From Flavobacteriales bacterium (GTDB taxonomy: Bacteria > Bacteroidota > Bacteroidia > Flavobacteriales_F > PHOS-HE28): 64,000 nt of DNA. Below are positions 8,637 through 16,175 of the stretch, piece by piece. The translations under genes and the position numbers were made by a program. Positions within the stretch are counted from its first letter, which is position 1. Every line of letters begins with the position of its first letter. The notes under the pieces were generated by a model. That model saw nothing but the letters and a program-made list of their open reading frames with translations. It did no database searches and was not told the origin of the DNA. Location of the stretch: contig JACJZF010000008.1 in the NCBI GenBank assembly GCA_020635725.1, positions 124,001 to 188,000 on the forward strand. Direction: 5' to 3'.

Positions 8637-11438
8637 ATGAGAACCACGATCCTGTCATTCACGCTTCTTTCTTCCGCGCTCCTTTCGGCGCAATCCATCA
8701 CCCCCTCGGTGGTCGGTACCGCAGGAGGCTACGGAACTGCGGGCGCCACAACGCTGAACTGGACGGTCGGTGAGATGTCGGTGAGCACCTTGAACAACGG
8801 GAGCAACATCCTCACACAAGGCTACCACCAACCCGCTGGCAAACTCATCTACTACAGCCGCGCCAATGGCAACGTGAGCGACCCCATCTGGAGCCGCACG
8901 CCAACAGGGCCAGCGGGTCCGGCCAACTTCATCCCGCGCGCCAGCATGGTGGTGCAGACCGGCCATGTGGTGCACAACACCGGCACGGTGGACCTGCGCG
9001 ATGTGCTCGTGGAGGGTGGCGGCAGCTTGCAACTCGATCCCGGCAGCGCCTTCAACGTCCACGGCCGCAACGCCACCTTCCTGGGCGTGCTCTACGGCAG
9101 CGATGGCAGCGTGATGTCCTTGGTGGGCAACAAGCCCGTGGTGCTCACCACCGCCAGCAAGCCAAACGTGTGGGACCTGGAGGTGAACACGCCGCAGGGA
9201 ACAACCGCCAACGGCGAGATGGAGATCCGCGGAACCTTGCAGTTGATCGAGGGTGACCTCAACGCCACCGCCGCGCTCTTCACCCTGCGCAGCTATGCCA
9301 CCACAACCGGGCGTCTTGGTCCGGTGCCACCCGAAGCGAGCTACACGGGCAACTTGAAGATTGAGCGTTACATCCCTGGAGGCGCCACCAATTGGCGCCT
9401 GCTCGGCAGTCCGATCACGAGCCGCAGGGTGCAGCATTGGCAGGATGACTTCATCACCGCCGGTTATCCCGGATCGCAGTACCCGGGCTTCTCCGATCCG
9501 CCGGGCAGTGGCATCCTCTGGCCCAGTATCCGCTGGTACGATGAGACGCATACAGGTCCGGCGCAGAACGACGGCATCACCGGCGTGAGCAGCGATCAGC
9601 AGGCGCTCGTCGTCGGCCAGGGCTTCGCGGCCTGGAGCGGTGATGCCCTTGGAGGCACCGCCCCCTTCGTGGTGGATCTCGGCGGAGCGCCACCGGTGAT
9701 CGCCACCGCGCCGATCACCCTGCCCATGAGCTGGACCGATACCGGCGCACCGCTCGTTGACGGTTGGAACCTGGTGAGCAACCCCGTGCCCAGCGCCATC
9801 GCGTTCGACCAGGTAGCGCGCGGCGCGGACGTGGAGGACTACGTGACCTTCTACAACCCCGCCAATGGCAACGCTGCGGTGTTCGACATCGGTCTGGGCT
9901 TCGGCACCAACGGCGCCACCAACACCATCCAGAGCAGCCAGGGCTTCTTCCTCAAGGCCAGCGGCCCGGCCGTGACGACAACCGTGGATGAGAGCGACAA
10001 GATCAACGACAACAGCGGCGGCGTATTCGGCGGCTTCGTGCCCGACCCGACCCCGCTGGTGCGTTTGCGCATGAGCAGCGCGATCAACACCTTCTCGGAT
10101 GAGAGCATCGTGGCCTTCGACATCGGAAGCCCTCAGTTCGATCCCGAGGATGCGCTCAAGTACGTGCTCGCGCACCCGAGCGCGCCGCAAGTGGCCACCC
10201 TGGCCTCCACGGGCGAATCGCTCGCCATTAACGCTTTCGGCGCCACGAGCAGCCCGATGAGCATACCCGTGAGCGTCAACGCCGGCGTCAGCGGCACTTA
10301 CACCATGGAAGTGACCGCGATAGGCGAGCTGGGCATCGCTTGCTTAGGACTCGAGGACCTGGTCAATGGCGCGTTGATCCCCTTGATCGATGGTGCGGCT
10401 TCCTACGATTTCACCCTGGTCGGGAGCGCTCCGGCCGCGACGCGCTTCGTGCTGCGAGTGCTCGCGCCGCAGGCTTCGTTCACTTCAACGAGCTCGGTGG
10501 AGGTGAATACGCCCATCGCCTTCAGCAACAACAGCATCGATGGCGTGAGCTACGCCTGGGATTTCGGCGATGGCAGCACGAGCGACGAGGCCGAGCCCAT
10601 GCACACCTACACCGCTGGCGGCACCTACGATGTCACGCTCACCGCGTCCACCGGCGCTTGCTCCAGCACCTTCACGCAGTCCGTGACGGTGACCTCGCCC
10701 GCGCTCCCGGTCGCCGTGCGCGTGATGCTACAGGGCGCATACGACGTGGTAACGGGACTGCTGGACGACGACCTGCGCGCCGCCGGGCTGCTGCCGCTGC
10801 TCGAGCCATACACCGCGATGGGCTATGCGCACATCGGCGGTGGCGGCGAGTTCGTGCTGCCCTCGGCCTTCAGCATCACCGGCAGCGATGCCATCGTGGA
10901 CTGGGTGGTGATCGAGCTGCGCGATGACAACGATCCGTCCATTGTGGTGGAGACGCGCTCTGGACTCTTGCAACGCGATGGCCAGGTGGTCGCGGTGAAC
11001 GGCAGCTCACCGCTCTCCTTCCTCTCCGCGCCTGGCAGCTACCGCATCGCCGTTCATCACCGCAACCACCTCGGCGCGATGACGAGCGGATCGATCAGCC
11101 TTGGTGCCAGCACCACCGCTATCGACTTCACCGACGGAAGCAGGCCCACCTACGGCATCGACGCGCAAGTCTTCATCAACGGCACGCGTGCGCTCTGGTC
11201 CGGCGATGTGAACGGCGACGGTCAGCTCAAGTACACCGGGCAGGACAATGACCGCGACCCCATCCTAGTGGAGATCGGCGGCAGCGTGCCCACGAGCATC
11301 AGCACCGGCTACAAATCCGAGGACGTGAACATGGATGGCATCGTGAAGTATGTGGGCGAGGGCAACGACCGTGATCCGATCCTGCAGAACGTGGGCGGCA
11401 ATGTGCCCACGGCGATCAGGGCTGCGCAGATGCCGTGA
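8637..11438 (+). CDS. Large secreted PKD-domain surface protein with duplicated calcium-loop-like tail
   Basis: 933 residues. The signal peptide (ILSFTLLSSALLSAQ) is followed by the N-terminal domain typical of Bacteroidota secreted proteins (GGYGTAGATTLNWTVGEMSV...QGYHQP), a long beta-rich region, a PKD domain near residues 615-685 (WDFGDGSTSDEAEPMHTY), and the same C-terminal block as the partial protein at 1-600. The tail has two cassettes: DVNGDGQLKYTGQDNDRDPIL..GGSVPT and DVNMDGIVKYVGEGNDRDPIL..GGNVPT. No canonical T9SS type A sorting domain is present although the N-terminus is of the kind seen in T9SS cargo. It lies 16 bp after the propeller protein and is followed by a strong terminator, so the two form an operon. 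Function unknown; probably cell-surface or matrix. Confidence 0.85.
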   Translation: MRTTILSFTLLSSALLSAQSITPSVVGTAGGYGTAGATTLNWTVGEMSVSTLNNGSNILTQGYHQPAGKLIYYSRANGNVSDPIWSRTPTGPAGPANFIPRASMVVQTGHVVHNTGTVDLRDVLVEGGGSLQLDPGSAFNVHGRNATFLGVLYGSDGSVMSLVGNKPVVLTTASKPNVWDLEVNTPQGTTANGEMEIRGTLQLIEGDLNATAALFTLRSYATTTGRLGPVPPEASYTGNLKIERYIPGGATNWRLLGSPITSRRVQHWQDDFITAGYPGSQYPGFSDPPGSGILWPSIRWYDETHTGPAQNDGITGVSSDQQALVVGQGFAAWSGDALGGTAPFVVDLGGAPPVIATAPITLPMSWTDTGAPLVDGWNLVSNPVPSAIAFDQVARGADVEDYVTFYNPANGNAAVFDIGLGFGTNGATNTIQSSQGFFLKASGPAVTTTVDESDKINDNSGGVFGGFVPDPTPLVRLRMSSAINTFSDESIVAFDIGSPQFDPEDALKYVLAHPSAPQVATLASTGESLAINAFGATSSPMSIPVSVNAGVSGTYTMEVTAIGELGIACLGLEDLVNGALIPLIDGAASYDFTLVGSAPAATRFVLRVLAPQASFTSTSSVEVNTPIAFSNNSIDGVSYAWDFGDGSTSDEAEPMHTYTAGGTYDVTLTASTGACSSTFTQSVTVTSPALPVAVRVMLQGAYDVVTGLLDDDLRAAGLLPLLEPYTAMGYAHIGGGGEFVLPSAFSITGSDAIVDWVVIELRDDNDPSIVVETRSGLLQRDGQVVAVNGSSPLSFLSAPGSYRIAVHHRNHLGAMTSGSISLGASTTAIDFTDGSRPTYGIDAQVFINGTRALWSGDVNGDGQLKYTGQDNDRDPILVEIGGSVPTSISTGYKSEDVNMDGIVKYVGEGNDRDPILQNVGGNVPTAIRAAQMP

Positions 11439-11448
11439 GCATCAGGCA

Positions 11449-11490
11449 CCAAACGCAGAAGCCCCGCATGTGCGGGGCTTCTGCGTTTGG
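11449..11490 (+). terminator. Perfect 20-bp stem terminator
   Basis: CCAAACGCAGAAGCCCCGCA at 11449-11468 pairs perfectly with 11471-11490 across a 2-base centre, 10 bp after the stop of the PKD protein gene. There is no obvious U-run, but the symmetry allows it to act on both strands, also ending the minus-strand ettA transcript. Confidence 0.85.
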
Positions 11491-11502
11491 GTCAGTTGGG
11501 GA

Positions 11503-11625
11503 TCACTCCTGAGTCCCCTTCTTCGATTCGGCTTGGGGGGTTGCCTCCTGCTTGGCCCTCCATTGGGCCAGCCTGGTGGCTGCTCTGCGTTTGGCGTGGT
11601 TGCGCGCGCGTTCGTCTTGTGGCAT
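11503..11625 (-). CDS. Small basic hypothetical protein (40 aa)
   Basis: Starts at ATG 11623-11625 and encodes a short, Lys/Arg/Gln/Ala-rich chain (RARNHAKRRAATRLAQWRAK). It begins 32 bp after the ettA stop, on the same strand, and ends 12 bp before the terminator stem, so the terminator brackets it. No known domain recognised; the composition suggests a helical, nucleic-acid- or ribosome-binding peptide (inference). Coding status is uncertain because of the small size. Confidence 0.4.
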   Translation of the reverse strand: MPQDERARNHAKRRAATRLAQWRAKQEATPQAESKKGTQE

Positions 11626-11657
11626 GTGCGTTCGTTTTTCTGCGGGCAAGTTATGGT

Positions 11658-13352
11658 TCACCCCCGCACCAGCTTCCGGTACTTGATCCGGTGCGGCACG
11701 ATGTCGCCACCGAGGCGCTTCTTGCGGTTCTCCTCGTATTCGGTGAAGCCGCCCTCGAACCAATAGACTTGGCTGTCGCCCTCGAAGGCGAGGATGTGCG
11801 TGCACACGCGGTCGAGGAACCAGCGGTCGTGGCTGATGATGACCGCGCAGCCGCTGTAATCCTGGATCGCCTCCTCGAGCGCGCGCAGCGTGTTCACATC
11901 GAGGTCGTTGGTCGGTTCGTCCAGCAGGAGCACGTTGCTGCTCTGCTTCACGGTCATGGCCAGGTGCAGGCGGTTGCGTTCGCCGCCGGAGAGCACGCCC
12001 ACCTTCTTGTTCTGGTCGGGTCCGCTGAAGTTGAAGCGTGAGAGGTAGGCGCGGGTGTTCATCACCACGTTGCCGAAGGTGATGTTCTCCAGCCCGCCGC
12101 TGATCACCTCGTACACGGTCTTCTCGGCCACCAGGTCCTTGTGGCTCTGGTCCACGTACGCGATCTGCACGGTCTCGCCGATGGTGATCGTGCCGCTGTC
12201 AGGCTTCTCCGCGCCCATGGCCATGCGGAAGAGCGTGGTCTTACCGGCGCCGTTCGGGCCGATGATGCCCACGATGCCCGCTGGAGGCAATGCGAAGCTG
12301 AGGTTGTCGATGAGGAGTCGGTCGCCGAAGCCCTTGCTCACGTTCTTGAACTCGATGACCTTGTCGCCGAGGCGCGGCCCGTTGGGGATGAAGATCTCGA
12401 GCTTCGCTTCCTTCTCCTTCACGGTCTCGCTCTGCATCTTCTCGTAGTTCTGCAGGCGGGCCTTGTTCTTGGTGCGGCGCGCGCTGGCGTTGCTGCGCAC
12501 CCACTCGAGCTCCTGCTTCAACACGCGTTGGCGCTTGCTCTCCTGCTTCTCTTCCTGCGCCAGGCGGGCGGTCTTCTGCTCCAGCCAGGTGGTGTAGTTG
12601 CCTTTGTACGGGATGCCTTCCCCGCGGTCGAGCTCCAGGATCCAACCGGCCACGTTGTCCAGGAAGTAACGATCGTGGGTGATGGCGATGACGGTGCCCT
12701 TGTATTGCTGCAGGTGCAGCTCGAGCCAGGCCACGCTTTCGGCATCGAGGTGGTTGGTCGGTTCGTCGAGCAGGAGGATGTCCGGGTTCTGCAGCAGCAG
12801 GCGGCACAAGGCCACGCGGCGGCGCTCACCGCCGGAGAGCACCTTGATGGAGGTCTCGCCATCGGGGCAGCGCAGCGCATCCATGGCCACCTCCAGCTTC
12901 TGGTCGATGTTCCAGGCGTCGTTCACCTCGATCTTGTCCTGCAGCTCGGCCTGGCGCGCGATGAGCTTGTCCATCTTGTCCGGGTCGTTCAGCACCTCCT
13001 CGTCGGCGAAGCGGTTGTTCACGTCCTCGTACTCCTTCAGCAGGTCCATGATCGGCTGCACGCCCTCGCGCACGATCTCGATCACGGTCTTGCTCTCATC
13101 GAGCTCGGGCTCCTGCTCCAGGTGACCGATGGAATAGCCGGGGCTCAGGTGCACATCGCCATCGTAGCTCTTCTCCTTGCCCGCGATGATGCGCATCAGC
13201 GTGGACTTCCCCGAGCCGTTGAGGCCGAGCACGCCGATCTTGGCCCCGTAGTAGAAGCCGAGGTAGATGTCATTGAGGATCTTCTTGCCGGAGGGCAGGG
13301 TCTTCCCCACCTTCACCATATTGAAGATTATCTGGCGGCCTTCTTCGGACAT
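11658..13352 (-). CDS. ettA: Energy-dependent translational throttle protein EttA (ABC-F)
   Basis: 564 residues with two ABC ATPase domains and no membrane segments. Walker A motifs are GLNGSGKST (about residue 40) and GPNGAGKTT (about residue 365). Signature and Walker B occur twice (LSGGERRRVALCRLL with LLLDEPTNHLD; LSGGERNRLHLAM with LLLDEPTNDLD). The start (IIFNMVKVGKTLPSGKKIL) and the inter-domain arm match EttA rather than Uup or antibiotic-resistance ABC-F proteins. The family binds the ribosomal E site and gates entry into elongation according to ADP/ATP. ATG start at 13350-13352. Confidence 0.96.
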   Translation of the reverse strand: MSEEGRQIIFNMVKVGKTLPSGKKILNDIYLGFYYGAKIGVLGLNGSGKSTLMRIIAGKEKSYDGDVHLSPGYSIGHLEQEPELDESKTVIEIVREGVQPIMDLLKEYEDVNNRFADEEVLNDPDKMDKLIARQAELQDKIEVNDAWNIDQKLEVAMDALRCPDGETSIKVLSGGERRRVALCRLLLQNPDILLLDEPTNHLDAESVAWLELHLQQYKGTVIAITHDRYFLDNVAGWILELDRGEGIPYKGNYTTWLEQKTARLAQEEKQESKRQRVLKQELEWVRSNASARRTKNKARLQNYEKMQSETVKEKEAKLEIFIPNGPRLGDKVIEFKNVSKGFGDRLLIDNLSFALPPAGIVGIIGPNGAGKTTLFRMAMGAEKPDSGTITIGETVQIAYVDQSHKDLVAEKTVYEVISGGLENITFGNVVMNTRAYLSRFNFSGPDQNKKVGVLSGGERNRLHLAMTVKQSSNVLLLDEPTNDLDVNTLRALEEAIQDYSGCAVIISHDRWFLDRVCTHILAFEGDSQVYWFEGGFTEYEENRKKRLGGDIVPHRIKYRKLVRG

Positions 13353-13386
13353 ATCGTGGATGGGTTGAGCGTTAGAGGTTGAAAGC

Positions 13387-13408
13387 CGGTTGAGAGTCCC
13401 TTCAACCG
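13387..13408 (-). terminator. Weak hairpin after the glycosyltransferase gene
   Basis: CGGTTGA (13387-13393) pairs perfectly with TCAACCG (13402-13408) across 8 bases, between the end of the GT-C gene and the start of ettA. No U-run follows; it may be a weak terminator or processing site. Confidence 0.3.
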
Positions 13409-13430
13409 ACAGGATTGTTCGATGCGCCGA

Positions 13431-14990
13431 TCAGCGCTTACGGGCCGCGAATATCTCCATTCGAGGCCAGTCCTTCACCACCGCCGGAAGCTCATAGTCC
13501 TCCGGCCGTTGATCGCAGCGCTGCAGCACCAGGTCCATCTCCGCTGGCCTGGGCTGCTCCACCACCACGAAGAGCATGCGACCGGGATCCACCGTGCCGG
13601 AGATATCGGCCAGCTCCACCCCGTGGCAGAGCAGCTCGAAGCGTAAGGCATGCTCCCAATGGTGCGAGGTGCAAAGCCGATCGCCCGTCTGGAATGCGTG
13701 GGTGATCACGTCCACGGCGCTGGCCGCCTCGGGCATGCGTCCGCCGCGCTCCATCACCTCCTTTAAGCCTGGCAAGCCGAAGCCGAGCACCAGCAGCAGC
13801 GCGGCCCAGCCGGTGCGGGAACGTTTGCCGAATCGTTTGATCACGCGGTCCTGCACGAATTTGAGCAGGTAGAAGAGCGCGATGCTGGAGCCGATGTGGA
13901 AGATGAAGAGCGCGTAGGCCCACTGGCGCGGCTCTCCGGCATCGGCCAGCATGAGCGAGAGCGGCACCGCGCCCAGCACCAGCGCGAAGAGCAGCGTGCG
14001 GTACTTCGCCGAGGTGTACGCGGCATGCACCAGCCCCGCGAACCCGAGGTAGGCGACCCAGGCGTAGGTGGGGTCCACGATCCACATCCACAGCGCCAGC
14101 ACTCGATCGGGGTATTGCGTGCTGAAGACCTTCCAGCTGAGCTCGCCCTCGGTGACGTGGTGGAAGAGCTGATCCACGCCATGCGCCATCACCACCGGCA
14201 GGTACAGCAGCAGCTTGACCACCACGAAGACGCCGGCACCGATCCCCAGCATGGTCAGGCGCTGGTTCAAGGATCGCTCGTACTTCGAGAGCACTGAGAA
14301 GAGCACCCAGAGCAGCACCATCAGCGCGGGGAAGATCATGGCCGGCTCGGCCCACATGCCCAGCGCCAGGCACAGGCCCATGAGCACGGCCGATAGCACG
14401 TTGTTCTCGCGCACCAAGTGGCGGCCGAGCAGCAAGGCGCCGAGCAGCGCGCACCAGGTGATGCTGAAGCCGTTGGCCAGCGCGCTGAGCTGCACCAGGC
14501 CCGGGAAGCCAGCCGCCATGGCCAGCGCCATCAGCGCGATGTAGCGGTTGAAGAGCGAGCGCACGAGGAGGTAGAACATGGGCAGCGCCAGCACCCCCGC
14601 GATCAGCGCGGGCAAACGCAATTGCCAGAGGCCCATGCCGAGCAAGGAGGTGCTCCACTTCGCCAGGATGGTGTGCAGCACCTGGTTCAGCGGCAGGCTG
14701 TAATCCGAGACCACGGTCGCGAGCGGCTGGGTGCCGAAGACCATGGCCGCCAGCGCCTCATCGGCCGTGATGGGCTGCAGCGCCACCACCACGCGCAGCG
14801 CGGCGCCCACGGCGATCAGCAGCAGTACGAAGCGCTTATGCGCCAACGAGGTGCGCTTCACGTAGCGCTCCTGCACATCTTTCAGGTCGTAGCGGAACTG
14901 CGCCCAGACACCGGCTACCGGACGGTCTTCCGCGTGCTTGCGCCGGTGGCGGTGCGAACGGGTTCCTGAAGTGGGCTTGAAGTAGGACAC
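13431..14990 (-). CDS. GT-C-type (family 39-like) membrane glycosyltransferase
   Basis: 519 residues. A basic cytoplasmic N-terminus is followed by about ten hydrophobic segments from residue 50 on. The first outer loop carries the acidic pair of GT-C enzymes (ITADEALAAM), followed by a pattern seen in ArnT/PMT relatives (LPLNQVLHTILAKW, WQLRLPALIAGVLALPMFYLLV). A soluble C-terminal domain of about 100 residues follows. Such enzymes use polyprenyl-phosphate sugars to glycosylate lipids or proteins on the outer face of the inner membrane. The start is GTG at 14988-14990. The donor and acceptor cannot be told from the sequence. Confidence 0.75.
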   Translation of the reverse strand: MSYFKPTSGTRSHRHRRKHAEDRPVAGVWAQFRYDLKDVQERYVKRTSLAHKRFVLLLIAVGAALRVVVALQPITADEALAAMVFGTQPLATVVSDYSLPLNQVLHTILAKWSTSLLGMGLWQLRLPALIAGVLALPMFYLLVRSLFNRYIALMALAMAAGFPGLVQLSALANGFSITWCALLGALLLGRHLVRENNVLSAVLMGLCLALGMWAEPAMIFPALMVLLWVLFSVLSKYERSLNQRLTMLGIGAGVFVVVKLLLYLPVVMAHGVDQLFHHVTEGELSWKVFSTQYPDRVLALWMWIVDPTYAWVAYLGFAGLVHAAYTSAKYRTLLFALVLGAVPLSLMLADAGEPRQWAYALFIFHIGSSIALFYLLKFVQDRVIKRFGKRSRTGWAALLLVLGFGLPGLKEVMERGGRMPEAASAVDVITHAFQTGDRLCTSHHWEHALRFELLCHGVELADISGTVDPGRMLFVVVEQPRPAEMDLVLQRCDQRPEDYELPAVVKDWPRMEIFAARKR

Positions 14991-15024
14991 GGCGGACGGG
15001 CAAGATAGCAGGCGCCTCCGAGCG

Positions 15025-15399
15025 CTACCGGTGCACCTCTTGCATGCTCACGATGCTGTCCACCACGTATTTGCTGTGCCCGCGCCAGGGCAGCGCCGCC
15101 AGGTATTCCCGGTAGTGCAGGTTGAACTGCTTGCCGCTGTTCACCATCAGCTCGTTGGCCACCGCGTCGTCTTCCACGGAGAAGAGGAACTCGAAGCTCT
15201 GCAAGGTTCCCATGTCGCTGCGGATGCCCGTCTGGATCATCTTGCCCTCGTAGGTCTTGAAGAGCACGCCTTTGTGCACCACGTAGTTCAGCTCGCCCGC
15301 CTTCACCCCCGTGCCGAAGACCCAGTAGTAGCGGACGTAGCCGATGGCCCCCAGGATCAGCACCAGGATGGCCACGATCTTCCAAGCATGCTTGCGCAT
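15025..15399 (-). CDS. Small conserved single-pass membrane protein
   Basis: 124 residues from ATG 15399: one N-terminal transmembrane or signal-anchor segment (IVAILVLILGAIGYVRYYWVFG), then a compact hydrophilic domain (GELNYVVHKGVLFKTYEGKM, SFEFLFSVEDDAVANELM). It resembles short Bacteroidota proteins often mislabelled 6-phosphogluconate dehydrogenase; there is no nucleotide-binding motif here to justify that name. Function unknown. It sits upstream of the GT-C gene on the same strand, with a 34-bp gap. Confidence 0.75.
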   Translation of the reverse strand: MRKHAWKIVAILVLILGAIGYVRYYWVFGTGVKAGELNYVVHKGVLFKTYEGKMIQTGIRSDMGTLQSFEFLFSVEDDAVANELMVNSGKQFNLHYREYLAALPWRGHSKYVVDSIVSMQEVHR

Positions 15400-15482
15400 C
15401 GCGTTTCGTGTTGAGCGGCCAAGGTAGCCGGAGGAGGTCATAAAGAACCATGATCAATCCGACCTCAGATGACCGCTCTCGT

Positions 15483-15693
15483 CCACCTTTTCCTTGATGA
15501 AAAGGTGGAGCCAAAAATCAACCACCCCGGGTCTAGCCCGGGGCAGGCTCACCAAAGCCCTAGGCCTTCGGCACACAGACAACCGCACTATCGGCTCAGG
15601 CCGGGCCGCGCTGGCCGTGGACGCCTACCGCACGCTGCACCTGCATGCTTCTGCCGCGCCGGCCACCGATTGCGCCAAGAACTCATGCAGGTG
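15483..15693. repeat. Structured intergenic element with three inverted repeats
   Basis: The 420-bp gap 15400-15819 holds no convincing gene. It contains CCACCTTTT/AAAAGGTGG (15483-15491 with 15500-15508), CCCCGGG/CCCGGGG (15525-15531 with 15537-15543) and CACCTGCATG/CATGCAGGTG (15638-15647 with 15684-15693), all perfect. The stretch around GATGAAAAGGTGGAGCCAAAAATCAA resembles interspersed elements I recall between genes in other Bacteroidota (recollection, not checked). Likely a non-autonomous repeat; it may also end the transcript of neighbouring genes. Confidence 0.55.
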
Positions 15694-15749
15694 TTGACCG
15701 CGCTGCGAATGGCCGCTCATCCCCACCCGGGCGCCACTCATCAAAACAC

Positions 15750-15792
15750 GGTACCTTGTCTTGCATAGTACCAAACGAAACATGCATCTTTG
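15750..15792 (+). promoter_or_regulatory. Promoter with overlapping inverted repeat upstream of padR
   Basis: TTG at 15761-15763 and CATCTTTG at 15785-15792 match the Bacteroidota -33 TTG and -7 TAnnTTTG elements with 21 bp between. GGTAC (15750-15754) and GTACC (15768-15772) form an inverted repeat overlapping the -33 region, a good place for PadR autoregulation. Confidence 0.55.
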
Positions 15793-15819
15793 CGTCGTCA
15801 AGGACCAACGCCCGAACTC

Positions 15820-16152
15820 ATGAAGGTCGAGAACACCAAAGCGCAGATGCGGAAAGGCGTGCTGGAGTATTGCATCCTGAGCGTGCTCGCACAAGGCGAA
15901 CGCTACCCATCGGACATCATCTCCAGCCTGAAGGACGCCAAGCTGATCGTGGTGGAGGGCACCTTGTACCCCCTGCTCACCCGGCTGAAGGACGCGGGCC
16001 TGCTCACCTACCGCTGGGAGGAATCGCGCTCGGGCCCGCCGCGCAAGTACTACCGCCTCACCGCCGTGGGCGAGAAATTCCTCACCGAGCTGGACCAGAC
16101 CTGGGACGAGCTCGCGCAAGCCGTGAAGAAGACCACCCGCAAGAACCGATAA
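15820..16152 (+). CDS. PadR family transcriptional regulator
   Basis: 110 residues; a winged-helix PadR domain covers almost the whole protein (KGVLEYCILSVLAQGERYPS, VVEGTLYPLLTRLKDAGLLTYRW, GPPRKYYRLTAVGEKFL). ATG 15820 was chosen because it begins the usual MKVENTKAQMRKG start of this subfamily. The gene lies 23 bp upstream of a PspC-domain gene, a pairing common in Bacteroidota, where PadR probably represses the operon until the envelope is stressed (family knowledge plus inference). Confidence 0.92.
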   Translation: MKVENTKAQMRKGVLEYCILSVLAQGERYPSDIISSLKDAKLIVVEGTLYPLLTRLKDAGLLTYRWEESRSGPPRKYYRLTAVGEKFLTELDQTWDELAQAVKKTTRKNR

Positions 16153-16175
16153 GCCAAGGCCTAGCCATCGCCACC

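Noticed and set aside
15400..15819. A tRNA or small protein gene in the gene-poor gap
   Set aside because: No cloverleaf or conserved T-loop found; the short open frames overlap the inverted repeats and look accidental.
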